The notes beneath the pieces were generated by a model. The model had not been told where the DNA came from, did not search any database, and was given only the letters and a program-made list of their open reading frames with translations. Source: Pigmentibacter sp. JX0631 (GTDB lineage Bacteria > Bdellovibrionota_B > Oligoflexia > Silvanigrellales > Silvanigrellaceae). Taken from it: a stretch of DNA of 64,000 bases. Positions 18,036-26,909 of this stretch are shown here, one piece after another (position 1 is the stretch's first letter; every line of letters begins with the position of its first letter). Position numbers and translations under genes: made by a program. Location of the stretch: the NCBI RefSeq assembly GCF_029873255.1, contig NZ_CP123622.1:3447001-3511000 (forward strand). Reading direction: 5' to 3'.

Positions 18036-18527
18036 TTAATTAAAATTTTTACAACCAGTTCCATCGCATATTTCTAATGTGCCATCTTTAAAAGTATATT
18101 GTAAACCTTTCCCTGCGTTTTCAATATTTAAATTAGTTGACATAGTAATACAAGTTGTATCAGCTTCAATTTTTGTTACTGTTTTAGAAGAAGAATAGTA
18201 AGAAGAAGCGGACATAGAGGAAAACTTCATGTTTCCAGTAATATTTGATCCTTTTAACTCAATATTTCCTATACATTTAATATAATTAGCATCTTTAGAA
18301 AGTTTTATTGAACCAGTACCAGTAGAACCCACAATTGCTTTTGTTAAATCAATTTGCAATTGAGCTTTGTCACTTGTTCCAGATAAATCAAGAGTTCCTT
18401 CCCAAACTGAGAGTATGGAAGTATTTTTTGGCTTGCTTTCGGATTTTTTATTATCACCACTTTTACCACAAGAAATGATAGTTATAGCTGAAATTAAAGA
18501 TACGATTGAATTTTTGATTATTGACAT
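18036..18527 (-). CDS. Small lipoprotein, paralogue of the repeat lipoprotein
   Basis: This encodes 163 residues with lipobox TIISC and the same sequence of elements as the product of 17039-17704: GKSxGNK near the N-terminus, ILSVWEG, a beta-rich domain LQIDLTKAIVGSTGTGSI, GNIELKGSNITGNMKFSS, GLQYTFKDGTLEICDGTGCKNFN. Where the neighbour has about seven 9-residue repeats, this copy has only LDLSGTSDKA. The pair therefore arose by tandem duplication, followed by repeat expansion in one copy or loss in the other. Function unknown. Confidence 0.75.
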   Translation of the reverse strand: MSIIKNSIVSLISAITIISCGKSGDNKKSESKPKNTSILSVWEGTLDLSGTSDKAQLQIDLTKAIVGSTGTGSIKLSKDANYIKCIGNIELKGSNITGNMKFSSMSASSYYSSSKTVTKIEADTTCITMSTNLNIENAGKGLQYTFKDGTLEICDGTGCKNFN

Positions 18528-18926
18528 ATTTTCCTCTAAATAATTAAAAATATATTAGTAAAATAAAGTATTTAAGTAGATTTAAGTTAGTAATTAAAAT
18601 TATAAATACAAGGGGTTTAATTCTAGAATATGAAATTTCATTACAAAAAAATTAATAAAATTTTCATGCTTATTTAATAAACTGATTAATTTTAAAAGTC
18701 AACTATATATTTTGTGCATTTTTTTAAATTAAATTAAATTAAATTCTTTTTTATTTGTTACTTAAATGATTTTTCATTTATAAGTGTTTGATATTTAAGA
18801 GTAAAAAAATTTAAATTTTTTTTTTGATTTCTGTATTGACTTAAAGAAAAAAAACATATACAAACCAACTAATCGGTAGGCAAGTTTGCCTAGCTTTAAA
18901 CATCCTAAATGAAAGGTAGGGCTGAT
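18528..18926. other. Divergent intergenic region
   Basis: About 400 bp lie between the lipoprotein start (minus) and the SDR start (plus). It contains a short AAATT direct repeat near 18725-18745 and, towards the right, a possible promoter TTGACT (18836-18841) / TATACA (18857-18862) for the SDR operon with a palindrome just downstream. No gene is visible. Confidence 0.6.
18877..18892. promoter_or_regulatory. Operator-like palindrome before the SDR operon
   Basis: TAGGCAAGTTTGCCTA is a 16-bp palindrome with 7-bp perfect arms. It lies 15 bp downstream of the putative -10 and 34 bp before the SDR start. A repressor bound there would block transcription. No regulator gene is adjacent. Confidence 0.5.
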
Positions 18927-19706
18927 ATGAATTCAACATTTTTTTCAAAAAAATTACTTGTAGTTGGTGGAACAAGCGGTATGGGGCTTGAAACAGCTAA
19001 AATTTTAGCAAAAGGCGGTGCTAAGGTCATAGTGACTGGCTCTTCTGTAGACAAAACTAAAGAAGCTTTAGAGGTTTTGAATAGTATAGGTGAAGCCAAA
19101 GGATATACTATTGATTTAACTAAAGAAAATGAAGTAAATCAATTTCTTGAAGTGTTATCTCAAGAGCACAGTGACATTGACTATCTTGTGAATGCAGCTG
19201 GAGTTTTCTTTCCTAAACCATTTTTAGAGCATCTAGATAATGACTATGACATTTATCACAAAATTAATAAGTCATTTTTCTTTATTACTCAAAAAGTTGC
19301 TCAAAATATGGTAAAAAATAATAAAATGGGTTCTATTGTAAATATAGGTTCTATGTGGGCTAAACAAGCAGTTGCGGCAACCCCCTCGTCGGCATACTCA
19401 ATGGCGAAATCAGGATTGCATTCTTTAACACAACATTTAGCAATGGAATTGGCTCCGCATAAAATTAGAGTCAATGCAGTTTCTCCTGCTGTAGTTCAAA
19501 CTCCAATATATGAAGGATTTATCCCTAAAGAACAAGTACATGCTGCTTTAGAGGGTTTTAATACCTTCCATCCAATCGGTAGAGTTGGGCGTCCAAATGA
19601 CGTTGCAGAAGTAGTTGCCTTCTTGCTTTCAGATAAATCTTCATGGGTAACTGGAGCAATCTGGGATGTAGATGGCGGAGTTATGGCTGGTAGAAATAAA
19701 TACTAA
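18927..19706 (+). CDS. Short-chain dehydrogenase/reductase (SDR)
   Basis: This encodes about 259 residues. I chose the ATG at 18927 because AAAGGTAGGG precedes it; an in-frame ATG at 18909 has no ribosome-binding site. Classical SDR motifs are present: [18 protein letters not shown] (TGxxxGxG-type cofactor loop), the NAAG-type strand (VNAAGVFF), Ser/Tyr/Lys catalytic residues in IGSMWAKQ...[18 protein letters not shown], and a C-terminal [14 protein letters not shown]. It is an NAD(P)-dependent oxidoreductase with unknown substrate. It is followed after 30 bp by an AhpD-like gene on the same strand, so they form an operon. Confidence 0.9.
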   Translation: MNSTFFSKKLLVVGGTSGMGLETAKILAKGGAKVIVTGSSVDKTKEALEVLNSIGEAKGYTIDLTKENEVNQFLEVLSQEHSDIDYLVNAAGVFFPKPFLEHLDNDYDIYHKINKSFFFITQKVAQNMVKNNKMGSIVNIGSMWAKQAVAATPSSAYSMAKSGLHSLTQHLAMELAPHKIRVNAVSPAVVQTPIYEGFIPKEQVHAALEGFNTFHPIGRVGRPNDVAEVVAFLLSDKSSWVTGAIWDVDGGVMAGRNKY

Positions 19707-19736
19707 AAAAATAATATTAAATAGAAGGATTTATTT

Positions 19737-20294
19737 ATGAATAGAAAAGTTTTAACAGAAAAGTTTTTAGCAACTATTGATTCAAAATATGATGGAATTA
19801 TTGTGAGAGATTTAAAGGGTAATTTTGAAAAATATATTTACTCTGAAAATTTAACAGATAAAGAAATTGCTTTATATCTTATATCACTTAGTAAAACACT
19901 TGAAAGTAAAATTCTTGTAAATTTAGCTTTAGAATATGCTACTTTTTTAGATATTAGACCAGATGAAATTGAAGAAGCACAAGAAATTCCAGGAATAAAT
20001 GGTATGCTAAATACTTACCATAAATTTAGGCATTTTATTGACATCAGCGATAAAGAAGCTAGCAAAGAGTATGGTGCTGTTGGATTAAGAATGGGCATAT
20101 TAGGTAAAAGCAAAATGCCTCAATCTCATTTTGAACTAATTTTTATTGCTATTAGTATATTAAATAGCTGTGAAAAATGCGTTCTTGCGCATGAACAACA
20201 TGCAGTTCAAGTCGGGGTTCAAAGAACAAAAATTCATGATATAGTTAGATTAACAGGGATTCTTAAGGGATTAATAGAAATATCTAAAAACTAA
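19737..20294 (+). CDS. AhpD-like alkylhydroperoxidase / carboxymuconolactone decarboxylase-fold protein
   Basis: This encodes 185 residues, helical throughout. The redox motif is NSCEKCVLAHEQHA: Cys145, Cys148 and His152 in the CxxCxxxH arrangement of AhpD, which uses the thiols to reduce peroxides or peroxiredoxins. MPQSHFELIFIAISILNSC is the family's characteristic helix before the motif. It is the second gene of the SDR operon and is followed by a strong terminator. It may detoxify an organic (hydro)peroxide or quinone product handled by the SDR. That pairing is inference. Confidence 0.85.
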   Translation: MNRKVLTEKFLATIDSKYDGIIVRDLKGNFEKYIYSENLTDKEIALYLISLSKTLESKILVNLALEYATFLDIRPDEIEEAQEIPGINGMLNTYHKFRHFIDISDKEASKEYGAVGLRMGILGKSKMPQSHFELIFIAISILNSCEKCVLAHEQHAVQVGVQRTKIHDIVRLTGILKGLIEISKN

Positions 20295-20304
20295 AACTAC
20301 AGTT

Positions 20305-20334
20305 AAAGGAGTCTTTAAAAAAAGACTCCTTTTT
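20305..20334 (+). terminator. Rho-independent terminator after the SDR/AhpD operon
   Basis: AAAGGAGTCTTT and AAAGACTCCTTT are perfect 12-bp arms around AAAA, followed by TT(TT)CATTT. It lies 10 bp after the AhpD-like stop codon. Confidence 0.93.
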
Positions 20335-20488
20335 CATTTATAATCCAGTATTTAAAAAAAATAACAGAATATCTTTCCATCGATTGAAATTCTATCAAAA
20401 ATTAAAATATACTATCATTCTTGCTTTTGAATAGGAGCTATTCAACTAAGCACTTATCTAATTATTGGTAAATTTTAGAGGAAATAGA

Positions 20489-21157
20489 ATGAAAAAATTA
20501 ATTAGAGGTATTACTGATTTTAGAAAAAATGTGCTTGAGGGTTATCGTGAAACTTTTGCGCGTCTTGCTTTAGGTCAATCTCCTGATGTTTTATTTATAG
20601 CCTGCTCAGATAGCAGAGTTGTTCCCAATTTATTTGCTTCTACAGATCCTGGAGATTTATTTGTTGTAAGAAATGTTGGAAACCTGATTCCTCCCTGTCA
20701 AGAAGATGGTCAATCTGTTGGAGATGAATCAGAAGCTGCAGCGATAGAGTTCTCATTGTTAACTTTGAAAGTATCAAGCATCATTATTTGTGGACACTCT
20801 GAATGTGGCGCTATGCAAGGTATTCTAGCAGGAAGAAATAACATTTCGTCTCCAAATCTTCGTTCTTGGTTGCAGTACGGAGAAAAATCTTTGAAAAAGT
20901 TACATGAAGGGTTTAGTCTTGATAAGAGTTTAAAGTTGCACAATCAATTATCACAAGTAAATGTCATTGAACAAAAGAAAAATATGGAATCATACCCTAT
21001 TGTTGCCGAGCTTATTAAGCAGAATAAATTGAAGATATATTGTTGGTGGTTTGATATAGCAACTGCTGATGTTTATTCATTTAATGAATCTTTAGGAAGA
21101 TTTAAAATTTTAGATGATGAAGAGGCAGAATTATTGTTATCAAGTTTAAATTACTAA
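20489..21157 (+). CDS. can: Beta-class carbonic anhydrase
   Basis: This encodes about 222 residues from the ATG at 20489, which follows AGAGGA; a TTG 24 bp upstream is unlikely. The zinc site is visible: ACSDSRVVP (Cys39, Asp41, Arg43) and CGHSECGAM (His103, Cys106). It catalyses CO2 + H2O to bicarbonate plus H+ in the cytoplasm, supplying bicarbonate to carboxylases such as acetyl-CoA carboxylase (accBC lie at 52-54 kb). It stands as a single gene. The symbol is by analogy with E. coli can/cynT. Confidence 0.93.
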   Translation: MKKLIRGITDFRKNVLEGYRETFARLALGQSPDVLFIACSDSRVVPNLFASTDPGDLFVVRNVGNLIPPCQEDGQSVGDESEAAAIEFSLLTLKVSSIIICGHSECGAMQGILAGRNNISSPNLRSWLQYGEKSLKKLHEGFSLDKSLKLHNQLSQVNVIEQKKNMESYPIVAELIKQNKLKIYCWWFDIATADVYSFNESLGRFKILDDEEAELLLSSLNY

Positions 21158-21217
21158 TTTTAATTATCAGCAAATAAAAAAGATAATTTTAAGATTCATT
21201 TTTATTGTTATAAGACT

Positions 21218-22912
21218 TTATTTTTTATAGATATTTTCTTTGTCATTGAAAAAATTTATTAAAGAGAAAAAAAGACCAATTCTCTTAATAGAAATTCTGT
21301 TTAATTCAGAGTTGGAAGTTAATATATATGTTCTATCTTTTGATGATTCAATAACACCGGAGGAGCTAAAAGAAATTTTAGTAAAAGGATTTATAAATTG
21401 ATTATAAATAATTTGGCATTTTCCTTCAACTATAATTTCAATTTCTGAGGCATCGAAAACTTTTTTTGTAATTCCTTCCGGATGTTCATTAACTAATTTA
21501 CAATCATTATTATATTCTATTAAAGCCTTTGCTCGTAAGGGTAATTTTTTATTATTTGGTAAATACTCAGAAGGTTGTTCAGAAAATATCAAATTTTCTT
21601 TCAGTAAATAATTTTCAATGTATCTACGATTCATAATTTCATAATTTATTGGAATAGAAAGACCAAAAATAACTTGATAAATAGAAGATAATATTAATGA
21701 AGTAAATGATATATTTTTTAACCATTTTGTTTTAGAATTGTATGTTAAAATAAAAATGGACATGCAAAATGAAAAAATAGATAAAACTGTAGAAAAAGAT
21801 AACAATCTCCATGGGAATTGAATAAAATTAGCACCAGGAATATTTTCATAAAACAATGCCGAAAATGGTGTTTGTAAAAATATATAAATAAAAATACAAA
21901 TTAAAGATGCAAAGTATATATTTCTTTTATTTTCTATATTATTAAAAGATATTTTCTTAAAAAATAAAAGAAAAATTGTAGAAGTTGTAAATAGAATCGA
22001 AAGTAAATTAAATACTCTTCCAATTTCCGCAGTTACACCAATGGATGATTTTCCCCAAATGTATCTCGTATTTATTAAGTATCTTTCAAATAAAGGAAAG
22101 TTATTTAATGGATTTAAAGATTCTTGAACAAGAACTGAGAAGCTATATATTTTTTTATAATTTATTATTCCTATTGCATATATACTACAAAAAAGAATTA
22201 CAACAAAAAATGTTACTAAAATAGGAAAATAATTTTTTAATTTTAAATATCTATTATTTTCAAATAAAAATATAGAGTAAAAAGTAATTACAATAAAAAA
22301 AGCATAGTAACAAATTACAATGTGAGAATAAAACATGCAACTTAAAACTAAACCAATTTTTATACCAGTATTTTTATTTAAAAGTAACTGAATACAGTAG
22401 TAAAGTAACCAAGGAATAAAAATCATTGCTGTCAATTCTGCTACAGCTCCCCTTATTAGCCAATTTGAGATTGTATAATTTGAAAATATAAAAAGTAAGG
22501 ATGCACATAATGCATATTGATAATTTAATCCAATTTTGCTTATAAGTTTATACATTCCAACTCCACCTGTAAATAGTAAAATTGGTATTGCTAATTTAAC
22601 TCCCAAATAAATAGAACCTAATGGAAATGCTAAAAGAGCTGCAAGAGTATTAAAAAACCTATGGTATAAAAATGGGAATGCAGAGCCATAACCATTTTGA
22701 CCGTAGGAAGTCCATAATGGAAAAAAATTTCCTTTCTGAAATTCAAAATGAAATGCTGCTACCCTATCAAATAAATGCATTCCATCATGATTTCCTGGCC
22801 AGCCATCAATTTTCCAAACTGGGTATAATGCTACAAAGGAAAGCAATAATAGAAAAATGATGCTAAATAAATCATTCATACTTTTTGATTTATTGTGGTT
22901 AAAGTCATTCAT
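21218..22912 (-). CDS. Large polytopic membrane protein, GT-C/YfhO-like
   Basis: This encodes about 564 residues. I chose the ATG at 22912 because GAAGGA lies before it. It begins LFSIIFLLLLSFVALYPVWKIDGWPGNHDGMHLFDRV, and an extracytoplasmic loop rich in Asp/His follows the first helix. About ten further hydrophobic helices and a soluble C-terminal region of roughly 120 residues (beta-rich) follow. This layout resembles the membrane proteins annotated as PTPS-related or YfhO-like that act in surface glycan modification. The assignment is tentative. An 18-bp palindrome is just upstream. Confidence 0.5.
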   Translation of the reverse strand: MNDFNHNKSKSMNDLFSIIFLLLLSFVALYPVWKIDGWPGNHDGMHLFDRVAAFHFEFQKGNFFPLWTSYGQNGYGSAFPFLYHRFFNTLAALLAFPLGSIYLGVKLAIPILLFTGGVGMYKLISKIGLNYQYALCASLLFIFSNYTISNWLIRGAVAELTAMIFIPWLLYYCIQLLLNKNTGIKIGLVLSCMFYSHIVICYYAFFIVITFYSIFLFENNRYLKLKNYFPILVTFFVVILFCSIYAIGIINYKKIYSFSVLVQESLNPLNNFPLFERYLINTRYIWGKSSIGVTAEIGRVFNLLSILFTTSTIFLLFFKKISFNNIENKRNIYFASLICIFIYIFLQTPFSALFYENIPGANFIQFPWRLLSFSTVLSIFSFCMSIFILTYNSKTKWLKNISFTSLILSSIYQVIFGLSIPINYEIMNRRYIENYLLKENLIFSEQPSEYLPNNKKLPLRAKALIEYNNDCKLVNEHPEGITKKVFDASEIEIIVEGKCQIIYNQFINPFTKISFSSSGVIESSKDRTYILTSNSELNRISIKRIGLFFSLINFFNDKENIYKK

Positions 22913-22928
22913 TTTAAATCCTTCACTT

Positions 22929-22946
22929 AATGTTATCGATAACATT
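22929..22946. promoter_or_regulatory. 18-bp perfect palindrome
   Basis: AATGTTATCGATAACATT is exactly self-complementary and ends 17 bp before the start of the membrane-protein gene at 22912. It may be an operator for that gene or, less likely, for the beta-lactamase gene 130 bp to the right. Confidence 0.45.
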
Positions 22947-23076
22947 TTTCATTACTATATTTTTCAAATAAATTCATTAAATTAAACTTAATATTAGAAG
23001 CTATGAATTAAATCTAAAAAGAAATTGCATTTTTCTTCATTTTACCTAGAATAAAATTTTTTTAAGCGAGGTTTTA

Positions 23077-23910
23077 ATGCGTACTAAGTTACTTATATCT
23101 TCTATTTTTTTTTCAACTTGTAGTTATGCAGAAGAAATCAATTTTTCTCAATACTATAAAGATGCAGAAGGATGCTTTTTCCTCTATGATGTGCAAAGTG
23201 ATAAGTATGTTATAGAATATAAAACAGAGCTTTGTACAACCCCTACTCCACCCAATTCAACTTTTAAAATACCTTTAAGTATAATGGGATATGATAAAAA
23301 AATACTTAAAACCGCATCGTTACCAACTTGGGAATTTAAAAAAGAATATCTGAGAGATGGTGTAAAAGACTGGATGCCAAAGCAGTGGGTAAGTCCAGTA
23401 AATCCTACGATTTGGTTACAATATTCTGTAGTTTGGTATAGTGAAAAATTAGTGCATGAAATTGGTGAAAAAGATATTAATGTTTATTTAGAAAAATTTA
23501 ATTATGGAAATAAAGACTTTAAAGGAATTTCTTCTGATAAAGAAAAACTTTTGATACCTTGGATTGATTCATCTTTGAAAATAACTGCTGTTGAACAACT
23601 ACAATTTATGAAAAAATTTATTAAAAATGAATTACCAGTTAGCAAAGAAGCATTGCTAAAGACTAAGAAAAATTTATTTTTAGCAGATAAATCTGATATA
23701 AATAAAGTTTATGGGAAAACTGGCGCAGGTTATCTTGAAAATAGAATTGCACATGGATGGTTTGTTGGTTGGATTGAAAAAAATAATAACCAGTATATTT
23801 TCATTAGCCAAATTAAAGATAAAAATTCAAATGGTAAATTTAACCATTTAATCGCCAAAAATAATACCTTTGAATTTTTAAAAAAATTAAATTTCATAGC
23901 AGAAAAATGA
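23077..23910 (+). CDS. Class D (OXA-type) beta-lactamase
   Basis: This encodes 277 residues with a signal peptide ending SYA. All class D signatures are visible and in order: STFK (Ser61, Lys64, the nucleophile and the usually carboxylated lysine), SVV (Ser117-Val119), YGN (143-145), Trp162 in the omega region (IPWID), and KTG (214-216) followed by GWFVGWIE. It acts in the periplasm and hydrolyses beta-lactams. AGCGAGG precedes the ATG. There is no mobile element, integron or regulator next to it, so it looks like an intrinsic chromosomal gene. The substrate range cannot be read from sequence. Confidence 0.93.
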   Translation: MRTKLLISSIFFSTCSYAEEINFSQYYKDAEGCFFLYDVQSDKYVIEYKTELCTTPTPPNSTFKIPLSIMGYDKKILKTASLPTWEFKKEYLRDGVKDWMPKQWVSPVNPTIWLQYSVVWYSEKLVHEIGEKDINVYLEKFNYGNKDFKGISSDKEKLLIPWIDSSLKITAVEQLQFMKKFIKNELPVSKEALLKTKKNLFLADKSDINKVYGKTGAGYLENRIAHGWFVGWIEKNNNQYIFISQIKDKNSNGKFNHLIAKNNTFEFLKKLNFIAEK

Positions 23911-23978
23911 CATTTAATTTAAAAACTAAAATAAATAAAGTATTATTTTAACTGTATAGATAAAAATCAGGAGATAAT

Positions 23979-24338
23979 ATGAGTAATACTTTATATTCTA
24001 AATATGGTGGATTCGATGCCATTCAACAGGTTGTTAGCTTATTCTACAAAAAAGTTTTAGCGTCTGATAATTTATATCGTTTTTTTGAAAATACAGATAT
24101 GACAAGACTAATAGAGCATCAAACACAATTTTTTTCTACGGCTTTAGGTGGCCCACAAGGTTATGATGTAAAGAAAATAAAAGCTGCGCATCAAAATTTA
24201 AAAATTAATGAAGCTGATTTTTCTGAAGTTGTAAAATTACTGAAAGAAACACTAGAAGAAGTTAAAATTGAAGGTAATGACATCAATTCAATTTTGACCG
24301 CAATTGGCGGATTTAAAAACGATATTGTTACTGCTTAG
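23979..24338 (+). CDS. glbN: Group I truncated haemoglobin
   Basis: This encodes 119 residues, the normal length for TrHbN. It shows LYSKYGGFDAIQQVVSLFYKKVL (Tyr23 at the B10-like position), the LYRFF motif, the QTQFFSTALGGP segment, and the proximal His71 in KAAHQNLKI. It binds O2 or NO through haem in the cytoplasm and may detoxify NO. CAGGAG precedes the ATG. It follows the beta-lactamase by 68 bp on the same strand and ends 3 bp before the convergent debranching enzyme gene. Confidence 0.93.
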   Translation: MSNTLYSKYGGFDAIQQVVSLFYKKVLASDNLYRFFENTDMTRLIEHQTQFFSTALGGPQGYDVKKIKAAHQNLKINEADFSEVVKLLKETLEEVKIEGNDINSILTAIGGFKNDIVTA

Positions 24339-24341
24339 AAG

Positions 24342-26348
24342 TTAATATTTTGAAAGATAATGCCAAGCAAAAAGAAATTCGCCAACACTCCATGCTTGTG
24401 CAATGCAACCTCTCGGGGCATGCGGATAATCTGCATCAAAAATTTCACTAATAAAACCTATTCCTGCTTCGTTAATATGTTTTTCCATGGTTTCTAAAAA
24501 TCCATATGCAACAGATTTATTCTTTGTCACTTTGTAATATGCAATAGCGTAATGCCCAAGAAGCCATCCCCAAACTGTACCTTGGTGATAAGCGGAATCT
24601 CTTTCAAATGGATTTCCTAAGTATTTTCCATAATAATTTTTAGACCCTTTCGCTAAAGATTTCATGCCAAAATAGTTTAACAATAACCTTCCACAATTAT
24701 CTAAAATACAGCGTTTTTGATAGATAGTTAACGGAGAATATTCAAGAGACAAAGCAAGAATTTGATTTGGTCTTAAGGAATTATCAGGCTGATCATCTAA
24801 AGTTAAAACATCAGAACAATACTGTAATTTTTCATCCCAATATTTTTGGAATCCGTCTTCTGTTAATTTTATGTATTCGCTGAAGAAAGATTCGTCATGT
24901 TTGTTTAATATACTAGAAAATTGTCTTATAATACATAAGGCATTATACCAAAGAGCGTTTATTTCAATTGGTTTTCCTATTCTTGGAGTGACAACATAGT
25001 CACCAATTTTTGCATCCATCCATGTTAATTGAGATCCTTCTTGACCAGCATAAATTAATCCATCTGCAGGATCTATTTTAATATTATATTTAGTTCCTTT
25101 AATATGCCAAAGGATAATGTCTTTTAAAACAGGATAAAGTTCTTCAATAAGTGTAATGTTATTAGTAAATTTATAGTACTGAAAAACAGCATTAAAGTAC
25201 CAAAGACTGGCATCTACTGTATTGTAATCTGGTATTTCTGAATCATCAGGAAAACGATTTGGTAATAAGCCATCATTAAGATAATACGAGTAATTAGTTA
25301 GAATAGAAGCTGCTATGTTAAATCTACCTGTAACAAGACAAATTCCAGGAAGACTGATCATGGTATCTCTTCCCCAATCACCAAACCAATGATATCCAGC
25401 TAAGATTGAGTATAAATACTCTTTTTGAACATTGTATTTTTTTATAATAAAAAAAGTACTACTGAGGATAAGTTGATTCACCCAATCAGGGGAATTTTTA
25501 ACTTCTTTTTTCCAAAGATCAACAACAATATTATTATAAAGTTTAATTTCATTAGTAATACTTTCAAATGAGACAGTATCAATATTTTCATTACTACAAG
25601 CAATTAAAATTTCTGCACTATTATTTTTTGCTAATTTAAAACTTAATTTGCCTAATAGCAGATGATTTTCTAATGCTTCAAAACCTCTATTATTTTCTTC
25701 TTTTAAAAAATAATTGTAATATGTTATATTTTTAAGTTCAATACTATTAAAATTTGCTCTAATTTTTATAAAATTTTGTTTTATCGAATTACTTAAAACT
25801 ATAATATCTTCTGTTTGTGTTATGTCTAAATCTATTTTGTTATTTTTTTGCAGCGAATGAAAATTTCTATTATTTCCAAATAAATTACATGACAAATTAA
25901 TTGAGGCATCATCACTATTTAAAATAGAATACTTTATCGCTAGAATATTTTTATTGTAATGCAAAATTATACGTTTTTCAATTAAAATATCACTACATTT
26001 ATAAATCCAAACAGGCATATTTTCATCGAGATAAAAAACATCCAAATAAATATTTCCATTAGGAATTATTGTTGCAGCATCATTCCAACAATTGGAATAA
26101 AGCAGATATTCTAATCCATCTTTTTCGAGAGTTTCTTCGATTTTTGTAATAAATAAATTTCGATTTAGAGGTGGCTGCTCTGCTAAAACAAATAAACCAT
26201 GATATTTTCTAGTTAGAATACCTGAAACTGTACTAGATGCATAACTTCCATGTGCATTAGAAATTAACCATTCATTTTCTAATGCAGCATTTAAATTGCT
26301 TTTATTAAAGAAACAGTAAGGTCGGACATTTTCTTTTAAATGTTCCAT
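24342..26348 (-). CDS. Glycogen debranching enzyme (GH133 amylo-alpha-1,6-glucosidase)
   Basis: This encodes 668 residues. The N-terminal beta-sandwich domain (LENEWLISNAHGSYASSTVSGILTRKYHGLFV) is the GDE_N pattern. The C-terminal (alpha/alpha)6 barrel has WFGDWGRDTMISLPGICL, EINALWYNAL, DDQPDNSLRPNQILALS and FERDSAYHQGTVWGWLLG, all characteristic of GDE_C. It removes alpha-1,6 branch residues from glycogen in the cytoplasm. No other glycogen gene is in the window. AGGA precedes the ATG. It is followed upstream by sodC at 15 bp on the same strand, so it may be the last gene of the FNR-sodC operon. Confidence 0.92.
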   Translation of the reverse strand: MEHLKENVRPYCFFNKSNLNAALENEWLISNAHGSYASSTVSGILTRKYHGLFVLAEQPPLNRNLFITKIEETLEKDGLEYLLYSNCWNDAATIIPNGNIYLDVFYLDENMPVWIYKCSDILIEKRIILHYNKNILAIKYSILNSDDASINLSCNLFGNNRNFHSLQKNNKIDLDITQTEDIIVLSNSIKQNFIKIRANFNSIELKNITYYNYFLKEENNRGFEALENHLLLGKLSFKLAKNNSAEILIACSNENIDTVSFESITNEIKLYNNIVVDLWKKEVKNSPDWVNQLILSSTFFIIKKYNVQKEYLYSILAGYHWFGDWGRDTMISLPGICLVTGRFNIAASILTNYSYYLNDGLLPNRFPDDSEIPDYNTVDASLWYFNAVFQYYKFTNNITLIEELYPVLKDIILWHIKGTKYNIKIDPADGLIYAGQEGSQLTWMDAKIGDYVVTPRIGKPIEINALWYNALCIIRQFSSILNKHDESFFSEYIKLTEDGFQKYWDEKLQYCSDVLTLDDQPDNSLRPNQILALSLEYSPLTIYQKRCILDNCGRLLLNYFGMKSLAKGSKNYYGKYLGNPFERDSAYHQGTVWGWLLGHYAIAYYKVTKNKSVAYGFLETMEKHINEAGIGFISEIFDADYPHAPRGCIAQAWSVGEFLFAWHYLSKY

Positions 26349-26363
26349 TATATTCCTATCCGT

Positions 26364-26909
26364 TTATTTGATGACCCCGCATAAAATTCTTTTGCCTGCA
26401 TTTCCTGCTGGTGCAGTTTTTTCGTCATCTTCATCTGCATGAATAATAATTGATTTTCCTAAAATAGAAAATTTATCATCAGTAATTAAGTTTACAGGTT
26501 TTTCAATATAAACATCAATGACTGCTATGCCATTTGTATTAGCCTTGATATTTCCTAAATCACCGGCATGTTGATGTTTGTATCCAGAAGTTACAATAGA
26601 CTCACCATGCTGATGATGACTATCTGGATTGAAATGTCCTCCGGCATTCATTGCTGCGGGGTCAGAACAGTCACCTTTTTCGTGAATATGGAATCCGTGC
26701 ACAGAATTTGGGGTTAAACCAATAATTTTTCCAGTAATATGAATTTTATTTTGAATATTAGATTCAACTAATATTTGTCCTGTTGCTTTGGTATCATTTT
26801 TTGGTAATAAATTAATTTGATAACTTTTTGTATCGTTACTTTTACTAGATTCACATGAGACAAAGAATAATCCACCTATAGAAAAAAGAAGAGCCAAGCG
26901 AAAGTTCAT
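26364..26909 (-). CDS. sodC: Cu/Zn superoxide dismutase, lipoprotein
   Basis: This encodes 181 residues. The leader ends in a lipobox, FFVSCES, so the enzyme is membrane-anchored in the periplasm. Copper and zinc ligands are visible in VHGFHIHEKGDCSDP, GGHFNPDSHHQHG and the C-terminal IIHADEDDE region, with Cys in GDC and ILCGVIK for the conserved disulfide. It disproportionates superoxide outside the cytoplasm. It starts immediately after the stop codon of the ferredoxin-NADP reductase gene, with AAGGAG as ribosome-binding site, indicating an operon. Confidence 0.95.
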   Translation of the reverse strand: MNFRLALLFSIGGLFFVSCESSKSNDTKSYQINLLPKNDTKATGQILVESNIQNKIHITGKIIGLTPNSVHGFHIHEKGDCSDPAAMNAGGHFNPDSHHQHGESIVTSGYKHQHAGDLGNIKANTNGIAVIDVYIEKPVNLITDDKFSILGKSIIIHADEDDEKTAPAGNAGKRILCGVIK

